The notes beneath the pieces are model-generated. The model had not been told where the DNA came from, made no database searches, and saw only the letters and a list, made by a program, of their open reading frames with translations. Source: an uncultured Hellea sp. (GTDB lineage: Bacteria; Pseudomonadota; Alphaproteobacteria; Caulobacterales; Maricaulaceae). From it: a stretch of 35,044 nt of DNA. Both the position numbers and the translations under genes were made by a program. Below are positions 7,666 to 15,049 of this stretch, piece after piece (within the stretch, counting starts at the first letter, position 1; every line of letters starts with the position of its first letter). The stretch is from NCBI GenBank assembly GCA_938007935.1, contig CALLMD010000042.1, positions 1-35,044 on the forward strand. The letters run 5' to 3'.

Positions 7666-7691
7666 TTGTCAGCGCCCCTACAGTCTATATA
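7666..7691 (+). promoter_or_regulatory. Probable housekeeping promoter of rpsF operon
   Basis: TTGTCAG (7666-7672) and TCTATATA (7684-7691) are spaced as in the alphaproteobacterial vegetative promoter pattern described for Caulobacter (TTGACG, 10-14 bp, GCTANAWC). Transcription from here gives a leader of roughly 125 nt before the rpsF start. Confidence 0.5.
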
Positions 7692-7793
7692 AGGCGCGAC
7701 TTCACGGATGCGGTCTGTGGGTTTCCTATCGGCATGGGGTCGATATAGCCTTTCAGAGCCATCATCATATCCTCGCCTTCACGAGAATTGATG

Positions 7794-7816
7794 CCGCCTC
7801 CTTTTAAATGAAGGAC
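7794..7816 (+). promoter_or_regulatory. Possible S6:S18 autoregulatory leader hairpin
   Basis: TCCTT (7799-7803) pairs with AAGGA (7811-7815), the Shine-Dalgarno of rpsF, across a 7-nt loop, and a CCG triplet (7794-7796) lies just 5'. Many bacterial rpsF leaders carry a stem-loop with a conserved CCG that binds the S6:S18 complex and represses translation. The match here is a short stem only, so this is suggestive. Confidence 0.4.
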
Positions 7817-7821
7817 TATAT

Positions 7822-8178
7822 ATGTCTCTCTATGAGCATGTCGTTATTACACGTCCGGACGTGTCCTCGACCCAAGTCGAAGAATTCGTCCAAAACCTTG
7901 CCACAAAGATCGAAAATATGGGCGGCACCGTTGAAGGCGCCGAATATTGGGGTCTACGCAACCTCGCTTACCGCATGAATAAAAACCGCAAGGCGCATTA
8001 TTCAATGCTGAAAGTCAGCGCGCTTCCAGACACCATCCATGAGATTGAGCGTCAGCACCGCATCAACGAAGATATTCTACGATATATGTCTATCCGTGTT
8101 GATGAGTTCTCCGAAGAGCCCTCACCCATCCTTAAGAAACGCGAAGAGCGCAAGCGCCGCGAAAATAGAGATCGATAG
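7822..8178 (+). CDS. rpsF: 30S ribosomal protein bS6
   Basis: bS6 binds the central domain of 16S rRNA together with bS18. The 118-residue protein begins [15 protein letters not shown], has the [22 protein letters not shown] region (split across about 39-60) that contacts S18 and RNA, and ends in a Lys/Arg-rich tail ([14 protein letters not shown]) typical of alphaproteobacteria. AAGGA lies 6 nt before the ATG. First gene of the rpsF-rpsR-rplI operon; rpsR begins 2 nt after its stop. Confidence 0.97.
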   Translation: MSLYEHVVITRPDVSSTQVEEFVQNLATKIENMGGTVEGAEYWGLRNLAYRMNKNRKAHYSMLKVSALPDTIHEIERQHRINEDILRYMSIRVDEFSEEPSPILKKREERKRRENRDR

Positions 8179-8180
8179 TC

Positions 8181-8450
8181 ATGCAAAAGAATAAAAAGAA
8201 CGCGATTAAAATCGAAAACCTGCCGTCGCGGACATCCTTCCGTCGCCGCCGGAAAGTCTGCCCCTTCTCTGGCGAAAACGGGCTTAAAATCGATTATAAA
8301 GACCCAAAAATGCTTCAGCGTTATATGTCTGAGAAAGGCAAGATTGCCCCCTCACGCATCACGGCTGTCTCGCATAAGAAACAACGTGAACTCGCGCGCG
8401 CGATCAAACGCGCCCGCTTTATCGGGCTACTGCCCTATGAAGTGAAATAG
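8181..8450 (+). CDS. rpsR: 30S ribosomal protein bS18
   Basis: bS18 is the partner of bS6 in the platform of the small subunit. The 89-residue product has the family core ([21 protein letters not shown], about 17-37, and [22 protein letters not shown], about 53-74) and ends LLPYEVK. It is a little longer than the 75-residue enterobacterial form because of a basic N-terminal extension common in alphaproteobacteria. It starts directly after rpsF; translation is probably coupled as there is no strong Shine-Dalgarno. Confidence 0.97.
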   Translation: MQKNKKNAIKIENLPSRTSFRRRRKVCPFSGENGLKIDYKDPKMLQRYMSEKGKIAPSRITAVSHKKQRELARAIKRARFIGLLPYEVK

Positions 8451-8459
8451 GAGGATATC

Positions 8460-9101
8460 ATGGAAATTATACTCCTAGAACGCATCGAAAAACTTGGCGC
8501 TATGGGTGACGTTGTCAACGTCAAGCCTGGTTTTGCCCGTAACTTTCTCCTCCCGCAGGAAAAAGCCCTACGCGCAACAAAGGCAAACCTAGCCCGTTTT
8601 GAAGCTGAGCGTGAATATCTTGAGCAGCGCAATGAAGAAAACCGCGAGCAAGCGGTTGACGCTGGAAAGTCTATTGACGGCGCAAATGTTATCATCATCC
8701 GTAAGGCCGGTGATACAGGACAGCTTTATGGTTCAGTCTCTGCCCGCGATATTGCCGAGGACCTCGCTGATAAAGGCGTGAAGCGTAATATGGTTGTGCT
8801 TGAGCAGCCGATTAAAGCTTTGGGTCTGCATCAGGTTAAAGTGCGCCTTCACCCAGAAGTCAGCGTTGAAGTCACCGTCAATGTGGCGCGCACAACGGAT
8901 GAAGCCGAGCGTCAAGCCAAAGGCGAAGATGTTATCGCGACACAAATCGCAGAAGAGCAGGCTGACCTTAAAGAAGCCAATCAAGAGCGCGCGGAAAATG
9001 CGGTCAATATGTTTGAAGGCGACGCGCCGGAAGAGTTCAGAGCGCCTGAGCCAGATGCAGATGCAGAAGACGCGCCCGCCGCGAAATCTGAAGAAGAGTA
9101 A
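8460..9101 (+). CDS. rplI: 50S ribosomal protein bL9
   Basis: bL9 binds domain V of 23S rRNA at the base of the L1 stalk. The N-terminal domain contains [20 protein letters not shown] and [13 protein letters not shown] (about 2-34); a long helix (about 40-75) links to the C-terminal domain, with [12 protein letters not shown] (80s) and [19 protein letters not shown] (about 122-140). At 213 residues it exceeds the ~150 residues of many bacteria because of an Ala/Glu/Asp-rich tail after residue 150, a common but variable alphaproteobacterial feature. AGGAGG stands 6 nt before the ATG. It ends the operon, before a terminator. Confidence 0.97.
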   Translation: MEIILLERIEKLGAMGDVVNVKPGFARNFLLPQEKALRATKANLARFEAEREYLEQRNEENREQAVDAGKSIDGANVIIIRKAGDTGQLYGSVSARDIAEDLADKGVKRNMVVLEQPIKALGLHQVKVRLHPEVSVEVTVNVARTTDEAERQAKGEDVIATQIAEEQADLKEANQERAENAVNMFEGDAPEEFRAPEPDADAEDAPAAKSEEE

Positions 9102-9123
9102 TCTTTTTCACATAATATTTAAG

Positions 9124-9149
9124 AGCCTCGCTTTAAGCGGGGCTTTTTT
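9124..9149 (+). terminator. Intrinsic terminator of rpsF-rpsR-rplI
   Basis: Nine-pair stem 9124-9132 / 9136-9144 (AGCCTCGCT with AGCGGGGCT, one G-T pair), 3-nt loop, then six Ts (9144-9149). It lies 22 bp after the rplI stop and just before the end of the convergent dehalogenase gene. Confidence 0.9.
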
Positions 9150-9165
9150 ATGCGTTACTGATTTC

Positions 9166-10059
9166 CTAAAGCGCGGCGCAGAAATCCACGATAATTTCTG
9201 AAAGCTCCTGATGGACATCTTCTTGGAGGAAATGCCCGCCGCCTTTGACAAGCTGATGGGGTTGCCCCGCGCAGCCCGCAACCAATTTTTGAAAGCCCTT
9301 ATCCCCGCCTTTTGTAATCGGATCTTTATCAGAAAAGGCCGTCAGGAACGGTTTATCAAATTTGGAGAGAACCTTCCATGCCGCGCGGTTATCTGCGGCC
9401 CCGTCCATATCTGGCGATGTCGGGACAAGAGAGGGGAAAATCCGCGCCCCCGCCTTATAGCTCTCGTCAGGGTAAGGCGCATTATACGCCGCCTCAACCC
9501 CCGCGCCGAGCGGTTTTTCAGTCGCCCCGCGAATAATGCCGCCAACAGGAAATTCAGGCACAGTTTGCGAAAATAATTGCCATTTTTTAAAGGCCTCACC
9601 CGGATCGCGGTCACCCGTGGGCAGAAATGTATTGGCCGCAATCACGCCTGCGAAACGATCTGGAAAGGCCGTAACCAAACGCAGCCCCAAAAGGCCGCCC
9701 CAATCCTGACAAAACAGCACGGCGTCTTTGACATCGACATGCTTAAACCAGTCGGTCATCCACCCGACATGGCGGGTATAGGTATAATCAGAGGTCTGGC
9801 TCGGCTTATCAGATTTGCCAAACCCAATGAGATCTGGCGCTAAAACACGAAACCCCGCCGCCGCTACATTTTTAATCATATGGCGATAGAGAAATGACCA
9901 GCTCGGCTCGCCGTGCATCATGATTACCACACGGCCATCCTTGGGACCATAATCGACATAATGCAGCCGCAGATTATCCCCCACCGTCATATAATTTGGC
10001 GGAAAAGGATAGTCCGGGATATTATCGAAATGGTGGTCTGGTGTGCGTAAGGCTTTCAT
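9166..10059 (-). CDS. Haloalkane dehalogenase (subfamily I-like)
   Basis: Alpha/beta-hydrolase of 297 residues that should replace a carbon-bound halogen with hydroxyl. Visible parts: oxyanion-hole motif HGEPSWSFLYR (49-59), nucleophile D119 followed by W120 in CQDWGG, a candidate second halide-binding tryptophan (W160), acid D244/D246 in SDKDP, and base H276 in GGGHFLQED. The segment AAYNAPYPDESYKAGARIFP strongly resembles the matching part of DhlA. The ATG at 10059 is chosen over an upstream frame extension (to 10122) because the latter overlaps untypical sequence and GAGAG lies 13 nt before 10059. The mini ParB-like gene lies 28 bp upstream on the same strand. Natural substrate unknown; many marine relatives are orphans. 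Confidence 0.88.
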   Translation of the reverse strand: MKALRTPDHHFDNIPDYPFPPNYMTVGDNLRLHYVDYGPKDGRVVIMMHGEPSWSFLYRHMIKNVAAAGFRVLAPDLIGFGKSDKPSQTSDYTYTRHVGWMTDWFKHVDVKDAVLFCQDWGGLLGLRLVTAFPDRFAGVIAANTFLPTGDRDPGEAFKKWQLFSQTVPEFPVGGIIRGATEKPLGAGVEAAYNAPYPDESYKAGARIFPSLVPTSPDMDGAADNRAAWKVLSKFDKPFLTAFSDKDPITKGGDKGFQKLVAGCAGQPHQLVKGGGHFLQEDVHQELSEIIVDFCAAL

Positions 10060-10087
10060 AAGCTGGTTCTCTCTAAGTAAGTCTTGG

Positions 10088-10333
10088 CTAGTGCTTTTTC
10101 GCTTGAACGATATGACCCTCAATCGTTTTTGAGCCCAGCAGCTTCATCGCTTCGACGCGGTGCAAGCCTTCTTGGAGCACATAGCGATCTTTGCCAAGGC
10201 GCACATATATCGGGCTTTGTTGTCCATTTTCCAATATATCCTCAGCCAACGGCATCACCTTCTCCTCATCCAAAGTTTTGGCTTTGGCCGAAGGGACGTA
10301 GATTTTGTCTATCGGAACATCGACAACGCGCAT
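10088..10333 (-). CDS. Stand-alone ParB/Srx-like N-terminal domain protein
   Basis: An 81-residue protein made of little more than a ParB-N/sulfiredoxin-like fold: the opening VVDVPIDKIYVP, then LAEDILENGQQSPIYVR and the nucleotide-binding-type motif EGLHRVEAMKLLG (55-67), where the GxHRxxA form parallels the GERR/GNHR box of ParB. There is no helix-turn-helix or dimerisation domain, so a role in partition is unlikely. AAGGAG lies 8 nt before the ATG. It sits immediately upstream of the dehalogenase and diverges from the FAH-family gene. Function unknown. Confidence 0.78.
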   Translation of the reverse strand: MRVVDVPIDKIYVPSAKAKTLDEEKVMPLAEDILENGQQSPIYVRLGKDRYVLQEGLHRVEAMKLLGSKTIEGHIVQAKKH

Positions 10334-10415
10334 TTGCAGTTCTCCTTTAAGGCGTTAAAGTGGTTTATCGTTTTATGAGAGTACCGTAAGTTTAGCTGCG
10401 GTAAAGAGACAAATT

Positions 10416-11078
10416 ATGGATTTCGCATTTCCGCCCTCTGACCCCATCAGCCTGCCTATCGCAGGAACAGATAAACGCTTTCCCGTGCGGCGCATTTATT
10501 GCGTGGGGAAAAACTACGCCGATCATGTGGCTGAAATGGGCGGCGATATAGAGCGCTCCGAACCCGTCTTTTTTACTAAAGCGCCCGAAACTCTTGTCCA
10601 TAGCGGCGCGGATATCCCCTTCCCGCCCCATACGGATAATCTGCATTACGAAGTCGAGCTTGTCGTCGCCATCGGGCCGCCTGAGATAAATGGTGGTATA
10701 TTTGCATATGGCGTGGGCATAGATATGACGCGGCGCGATATTCAGGCCAAAGCCAAAGCCAAAGGCGGGCCCTGGGCGCGAGCAAAAAACTTTCATCTCT
10801 CCGCCCCCTGCTCGGCCCTTACCATGGCTGACAAAGTTGACCTCTCCAGCGCCCATATCGTGCTGCGTAAAAACGGTGATATCGTCCAGCACTCAGCGCT
10901 GAACAAACTCATCTGGTCCGTGGATGAAATCATCGCCTACCTGACCAAAGATATGGACCTGCAAGCGGGCGACCTCATCTATACAGGCACCCCCGCAGGC
11001 GTCGGCCCCGTCACCATAGGCGATGAGCTCTCCGGCGGCATTGAAGGGCTTGAGCGGATTACGGTGCGGTTTGTTTGA
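10416..11078 (+). CDS. Fumarylacetoacetate hydrolase family protein
   Basis: A 220-residue FAH-domain protein of the fumarylpyruvate hydrolase / acylpyruvase size class. These enzymes cleave C-C bonds of acylpyruvates or decarboxylate oxaloacetate with Mg2+. Visible are RRIYCVGKNYADHV (25-38), the substrate loop FFTKAPETLV (52-61), metal-ligand motif YEVELVVAIG (77-86), GVGIDMTRRD (98-107), and the C-terminal GDLIYTGTPAGVGPV. The upstream aromatic-degradation genes that often accompany fumarylpyruvate hydrolase are absent, so a general acylpyruvase or oxaloacetate decarboxylase is as likely. Its stop overlaps the start of the next gene (TGATG). Confidence 0.9.
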   Translation: MDFAFPPSDPISLPIAGTDKRFPVRRIYCVGKNYADHVAEMGGDIERSEPVFFTKAPETLVHSGADIPFPPHTDNLHYEVELVVAIGPPEINGGIFAYGVGIDMTRRDIQAKAKAKGGPWARAKNFHLSAPCSALTMADKVDLSSAHIVLRKNGDIVQHSALNKLIWSVDEIIAYLTKDMDLQAGDLIYTGTPAGVGPVTIGDELSGGIEGLERITVRFV

Positions 11079-11395
11079 TGAAAGGTTCTCATATACCCTC
11101 TCTCATGGGGTGGCCCAATGAGGGGATGGACCGCCTTATCGGGCATGTGCAAATGAATGATGTCGCTGTGGGCTATGATACGGGGTACCGCGTATGTGCC
11201 TATATCGAAAATGGCGGCATTATCGGCTATAAGGGCGATGATCGGCCGTTGATGAAAACATGGCTGGAAGCCGCGGTTCAAACCGAAAAAACGCGCTCCG
11301 TGTTAAAGACGCTGGCGAAAACCAACCCCTTTGAAATCCGTCTCACGTCTTACGGGGAGAACCCGATAAGCGAGGCAATTAAAATAAAGTTCTAG
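11078..11395 (+). CDS. Hypothetical protein, overlaps FAH-family gene
   Basis: A 105-residue soluble protein that I do not recognise. Its ATG shares one base with the FAH stop (TGATG), a strong sign of translational coupling and thus of a real gene. The product has a GWPNEGMDRLIGHVQ segment, a central VGYDTGYRVCAYIENGG-type beta region and a charged C-terminal helix (VLKTLAKTNPFEIRL). No signal peptide or membrane segment. It ends 3 bp before the convergent M50-like gene. Confidence 0.7.
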   Translation: MKGSHIPSLMGWPNEGMDRLIGHVQMNDVAVGYDTGYRVCAYIENGGIIGYKGDDRPLMKTWLEAAVQTEKTRSVLKTLAKTNPFEIRLTSYGENPISEAIKIKF

Positions 11396-11398
11396 CCA

Positions 11399-12115
11399 CT
11401 ACTTCACCGCCTTAGCCTTCTTGCGCGGTTTCTCTTTTTTCTCCACTTGCGCCTCTCTTTTATCTTCGCGCCAGAGCATGCGCAGGTTTAGCGCTAATAT
11501 CCCCAGCGCAATAGCGAGCCAGATGAACATCCAGAGCTTGGCGGGGAAAAACCGTAGCTCTTCCTCAAAGGCGCGCAGGTCAGAGCTTGGCCCAGAGGCC
11601 GTATCTTGGATGATGTAAATCACACTAATCAGGCCCAGGAACATCAAAATCTCGCGGCCAAATTTTGTCTTAAATCCCGCAAGAAACAACCCCGCAGAAA
11701 AGACGCATAAAATGAAGGTGGTAAAGAGCGTCCAATACCAGATTATTCCCGTGAGCGCCATGGCCGCGATAATGACGATTAGGGCCGGCTTGACCCAGCT
11801 TTCTTTGCGCGCGCCAATATAGAAGAGGATATTGCCAAAAAGCGCAGAGCCAATATAGCCGCCCATTAAAATCACGGCGCGGCTGCCATCTATGGTCGCG
11901 GTCACGCCCGCGCTATTGGGGCGAATGGCGACGCTGACCACCTCGCCGCCCGTGATTACCGCCCCCGCGGCGTGGCCAAATTCATGTAAGAAAGTGACAA
12001 AAATCCGAATGGGATAGAGCAGCTTCCACCCCCACACGCCGCCATAAATCGACAGCCCGAAATAGACCCCAAGCATCACGGCAATGCGCAATATAAGCGC
12101 CGCGCGCCCTGTCAT
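11399..12115 (-). CDS. M50-family-like membrane zinc metalloprotease
   Basis: A 238-residue polytopic protein of the M50B-like peptidase family. The zinc motif HEFGH (44-48) lies in the second hydrophobic segment, and a glycine-rich GGYIGSALFGN segment (85-95) follows, as in this family. About six membrane segments are visible, and the tail is very basic (KKEKPRKKAKAVK). It lacks a PDZ domain, so it is not RseP. Close bacterial relatives are uncharacterised; regulated intramembrane proteolysis is a family-level inference. It lies 27 bp downstream of the flavoprotein gene on the same strand. Confidence 0.82.
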   Translation of the reverse strand: MTGRAALILRIAVMLGVYFGLSIYGGVWGWKLLYPIRIFVTFLHEFGHAAGAVITGGEVVSVAIRPNSAGVTATIDGSRAVILMGGYIGSALFGNILFYIGARKESWVKPALIVIIAAMALTGIIWYWTLFTTFILCVFSAGLFLAGFKTKFGREILMFLGLISVIYIIQDTASGPSSDLRAFEEELRFFPAKLWMFIWLAIALGILALNLRMLWREDKREAQVEKKEKPRKKAKAVK

Positions 12116-12142
12116 CTGTGACCGCTCATGATGTGCGTGCCA

Positions 12143-13288
12143 TTATATCATCCCGCCTGTGGTGGGCTGCCCAAACAGCACCCGCCCGAAAAGCTCGAAG
12201 CTCGCGGGGGCGGTGACGATATGCTGGGTGATGGCATGGGCATCGCGAAAGCGTCTTTGGATGGGGCTGGTTTCATAAAGCACAGTCCCGCCGCCCATAT
12301 CATAGACGGCGGCGCAGACATCGGCGGCGGTGCGCGCCATATGGGAACAGGCGAGCCGCAATGCCGCGCGGCGCTCTAGGCTTTGCGCGCCAGCGGCTTG
12401 AGCTTGCGCCCATGTCAGCGCGATTTCTTCCACCATATAGGCCCGCGCCGCTTTCAAGCTCGCGGCTGCTTTGGCATATTGCGCTTGCACGGCGGGGCGC
12501 TCGGCGAGGGTGCGGGTGGAGCCTGAGTTTTTCTTGGCCATGGCGAGGGCGTGAAATTCCTCTAGCGCCCCCACGGCATTACCCAGCGCGGCAGAGGCCA
12601 CGCCAATGCCGAGCAAGCCAAAGGGCGGAAAGGTATAAAGCGCGCCGCGCTCACGCGGGGTATTAAAGCGGGCGGCAATGGAGCGCGCTTTGGGCACGCG
12701 GATATTTGTGGCAACCACATCGCCAGAGCCTGTCCCGCGCAGCCCCGCCACATGCCATGTATCAAGTAGCTCCACCTGCTCCGTCGGTACCATTAACATA
12801 CGGGCTTCTTTGCCATTATCTGTGTCCGCGATTGCCCCCAGCCCTATCCATTGGCTATTGGCCGCGCCAGAGCCCCACGGCCAGCGCCCTGATAGGATAT
12901 AATCATTGCCATCCGAAACCGCGCGGCCCATAGGCGCAAAGATACCCGCCGCGATAAGGTCAGGCGCGCTGAAAATCTCGGCCGCCATGTCGGGGTCCAT
13001 ATGGGCGGCGGGGAGCACGGCGGTGGTGCCAATCATAGCGCACCAAGCGGCGCTGGCATTGGCGCGGGCAAGTTCCTCCAGCATCTCCATAAAAACCTGC
13101 GGGGCCGCCTCAAACCCGCCAAGGTGTTTGGGCGTTAACGCGCGAAATACCCCTGCCTTCGCCATGCTCGCCGCTAAATCCGCTGGCAGTCGCCGCGCCG
13201 CGTCCATCTCAGCGGCCCGCGCGGAGAGCTCAGGCGCGAGGGCTTTCGCCGCGCTAATAAGGGGGTGGGATTTGGAGGCGGTGGTCAT
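12143..13288 (-). CDS. Acyl-CoA dehydrogenase-fold flavin monooxygenase (HsaA/DszC-like)
   Basis: A 381-residue flavoprotein with the acyl-CoA dehydrogenase fold. Short N-terminal helical domain with LPADLAASMAKAGVFRALTPKHLGGFE (split, about 34-60), middle domain with SGRWPWGSGAANSQWIGLGA, and HVAGLRGTGSGDVVATNIRVP, which are typical of the group D flavin-dependent monooxygenase oxygenase components (HsaA, DszC, HpaB-like) more than of true acyl-CoA dehydrogenases, since no catalytic glutamate motif is evident. Such enzymes need a separate flavin reductase, which is not in the window. Substrate unknown. Confidence 0.82.
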   Translation of the reverse strand: MTTASKSHPLISAAKALAPELSARAAEMDAARRLPADLAASMAKAGVFRALTPKHLGGFEAAPQVFMEMLEELARANASAAWCAMIGTTAVLPAAHMDPDMAAEIFSAPDLIAAGIFAPMGRAVSDGNDYILSGRWPWGSGAANSQWIGLGAIADTDNGKEARMLMVPTEQVELLDTWHVAGLRGTGSGDVVATNIRVPKARSIAARFNTPRERGALYTFPPFGLLGIGVASAALGNAVGALEEFHALAMAKKNSGSTRTLAERPAVQAQYAKAAASLKAARAYMVEEIALTWAQAQAAGAQSLERRAALRLACSHMARTAADVCAAVYDMGGGTVLYETSPIQRRFRDAHAITQHIVTAPASFELFGRVLFGQPTTGGMI

Positions 13289-13341
13289 GCCTAACTAAAG
13301 CAAGCAAAACGGGCCGTGACAAGGCTTGGTCTATAAGCAAG

Positions 13342-13364
13342 CGCGCTGAAAGGCTGGCAGCGCG
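13342..13364 (-). terminator. Hairpin after the TPR gene, weak terminator candidate
   Basis: Perfect 7-bp stem CGCGCTG (13342-13348) / CAGCGCG (13358-13364) with a 9-nt loop, starting 5 bp after the TPR gene stop. On the minus strand the sequence after it (CTTGCTTATAG) is only moderately T-rich. Confidence 0.4.
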
Positions 13365-13369
13365 GGCGT

Positions 13370-14029
13370 TTATTTTGCGTAGCGCGCCATTCTGAGGCCG
13401 CGCTTGGCATCTTCATATTCTGGGTGCTGGCTCAGAACATCAGAAAAAAGCGTCACAGCTTGCGCATAATCCTTTTGATAAATTTTCAAATAGCCATGAG
13501 AGACCATAATATCTGAATTTTGCGGATAGGCCTTATTCAGAGCCGCAAATAGGTCTTCCGCCTGATCATGATGTCCAGCCCAGGATAAGAGTTTGGCTTC
13601 AAGGAACTGAACTTTATATGCCTCTTTATCTGCGCTTGGAACGCTCTTGAGAAGGTGAAGCGCCTCATCAAATTTCTGTTCCTGTGCAAAGCTCATAGCG
13701 CGCGTGAGGAGACTATCCGTATCGCTCGGTGCAGCTTCTTGGATGCGCGCAACATCGCCAAGGGGTTTATCTGAGCTCTCGCCAATATCTAAGGACAGGC
13801 TCGCAAGTTTAATGACAGGTGCGTCGTGTTCGGCATCCGCAGACGCCGCTGGATACTCTTTCGCCAAAACTTGCGCTGTGTCCTGAGTGGGCGATACAGC
13901 GGATGAGGCAACGGGTGAGACAGTGGATGATGCAAAGATAGCTTCTGAAAAGAAGATGAAGCCCGCGATTAACATCATCGAAATGACGGCAAACAAAACC
14001 CCGAAACGCGTCACAATATTCGTCAACAT
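13370..14029 (-). CDS. Membrane-anchored or secreted TPR protein
   Basis: A 219-residue protein with an N-terminal hydrophobic segment (about 10-33) that can act as signal anchor or signal peptide, a Ser/Ala/Pro-rich linker (34-90), and three tetratricopeptide-like repeats (about 105-215: ALHLLKSVP..., QAEDLFAALNKAYPQNSD, QAVTLFSDVLSQHPEYEDAKRGL). The last repeats resemble the N-terminal TPR part of YaiO-type proteins, but no outer-membrane barrel follows. Two CtrA-like boxes stand directly upstream, suggesting cell-cycle control and perhaps an envelope or polar role. Function otherwise unknown. Confidence 0.78.
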   Translation of the reverse strand: MLTNIVTRFGVLFAVISMMLIAGFIFFSEAIFASSTVSPVASSAVSPTQDTAQVLAKEYPAASADAEHDAPVIKLASLSLDIGESSDKPLGDVARIQEAAPSDTDSLLTRAMSFAQEQKFDEALHLLKSVPSADKEAYKVQFLEAKLLSWAGHHDQAEDLFAALNKAYPQNSDIMVSHGYLKIYQKDYAQAVTLFSDVLSQHPEYEDAKRGLRMARYAK

Positions 14030-14051
14030 AGATAGCTCCCCTCCAAAAGTG

Positions 14052-14066
14052 TTAACAAATTATTAA
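14052..14066. promoter_or_regulatory. CtrA-like box 1 upstream of TPR gene
   Basis: TTAA-N7-TTAA: TTAA at 14052-14055 and 14063-14066 with exactly seven bases between, followed by C. This is the full CtrA consensus of Caulobacterales. It starts 23 bp upstream of the TPR start codon. Confidence 0.6.
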
Positions 14067-14075
14067 CGTTAATCC

Positions 14076-14090
14076 TTAATATTCTGTTAA
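14076..14090. promoter_or_regulatory. CtrA-like box 2 upstream of TPR gene
   Basis: A second exact TTAA-N7-TTAA (14076-14079 and 14087-14090), 24 bp from the first, about 47 bp upstream of the TPR start. The surrounding AT-rich stretch holds further TTAA half-sites. Confidence 0.6.
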
Positions 14091-14167
14091 GACTTATGGT
14101 TAACGGGGATTTAATTTATGGGGGCGGAGTCAGGACGGCTTTGCACCAACAGCGCTGCGTTTTGGGG

Positions 14168-14199
14168 TTGGGTGGGCTGACGCCCCCACCAATTGGCAG
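14168..14199. repeat. Intergenic hairpin with CCAATTGGCAG tail
   Basis: TTGGGTGGG (14168-14176) pairs with CCCACCAA (14185-14192) across one bulged G. The right arm overlaps CCAATTGGCAG (14189-14199), identical to 4814-4824. It lies in the 208-bp gap between the TPR gene and the upstream Asp/Arg-rich protein gene. No T-run follows, so termination is doubtful. Confidence 0.5.
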
Positions 14200-14237
14200 A
14201 GGCGCTGCTTTAGGTAATGGATTACTCTCGCAATCCT

Positions 14238-14867
14238 TTAATTTCCTTTATTACGCCGCTTTTCTGCGCGGGCTTCGCGCCAACGCGTGAACCAGCCCTT
14301 TTTCTTGCCTTTGCCTTTGGCCTCAACACCCTGACGGTTTTCACGTAGCTCTTCTGTGAACCCTCCATCGCGGCGGTTTTCAGCATCCTGACGGCGACCC
14401 GCATCCTGACGACGATCCGCATCTTGACGGCGGTCAGCGTCTTGGCGACGATCCGCATCTTGGCGGCGCTCTAGGCGATCTTCCCTATTGCGGTCTTTAG
14501 CTTTTTTACTTTTTTCCTTTTTTCCTTTGGCTTCATCGTCCATGCGGTGCTCGCCATCCTGACGGCCATTATCCTGCCTACGGTCTCTGTCTTGGCGGCG
14601 CTCTGCGCGGTCTTGCTCAAAATCATCATCATCAAAGTCGTCATCATAATCACGATCTTTATCTTTATTCTTTTTCCCTTTCTTACCCCGCATGCGCTCA
14701 AAGCCTTCTTGGCCCTCTTGGGTTTGGCGGTCCACCTGCTCCATACGGTCTTTCATTTTCTTGGCTTTGTTTTTGCCCTTACCCGCAGGCGGCTGCGCAA
14801 AAGCCGTGCTGGCCATAAGGCTAAACATCGCGGCAAGGGCCGCGCTCATCATAATTTTAGATTTCAT
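14238..14867 (-). CDS. Secreted Asp/Arg/Lys-rich low-complexity protein
   Basis: A 209-residue protein of unknown function. The ATG at 14867 is chosen because GGAG lies 6 nt upstream and the following residues form a classical signal peptide (KSKIMMSAALAAMFSLMAS then TAFA/QPP, cleavage after about residue 24); an upstream start at 14891 would spoil it. The mature protein is almost entirely charged: Lys/Gly-rich (26-70), a run of aspartates (73-83), five 6-residue repeats RRQDA(D/G/E) (134-163), and a basic C-terminus. No cysteines are seen after the signal. Likely periplasmic and largely disordered or helical; metal or polyanion binding is possible from composition only. Confidence 0.72.
   Translation of the reverse strand: MKSKIMMSAALAAMFSLMASTAFAQPPAGKGKNKAKKMKDRMEQVDRQTQEGQEGFERMRGKKGKKNKDKDRDYDDDFDDDDFEQDRAERRQDRDRRQDNGRQDGEHRMDDEAKGKKEKSKKAKDRNREDRLERRQDADRRQDADRRQDADRRQDAGRRQDAENRRDGGFTEELRENRQGVEAKGKGKKKGWFTRWREARAEKRRNKGN
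14379..14468 (-). repeat. Five in-frame 18-bp tandem repeats
   Basis: Five 18-bp units encode RRQDAD, RRQDAD, RRQDAD, RRQDAG, RRQDAE inside the Asp/Arg-rich protein gene. The unit is a multiple of three, so copy-number changes would not shift the frame. Confidence 0.85.
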
Positions 14868-15049
14868 CTTAATCTCCAAAGCACCGCCCAAGACAGCGCA
14901 TTATGCCCCCCACAACATACCCCGCAGACGAATCTTTGCATATTTTAAGGAAAATTTCGACGCCAAATAACAGTTAGGATGCAGGAGGTTTACGCCGCCG
15001 CGGTTATAAGGGGGTGGGGTTTAGGGGGATTATCAATGAAAAGAAGTTT

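Noticed and set aside
7620..7749. 40-codon rightward frame before rpsF
   Set aside because: Crosses the probable promoter, has no Shine-Dalgarno and no known motif.
14379..14468. CRISPR-like periodicity
   Set aside because: The 18-bp units are contiguous, without spacers, and encode in-frame peptide repeats.
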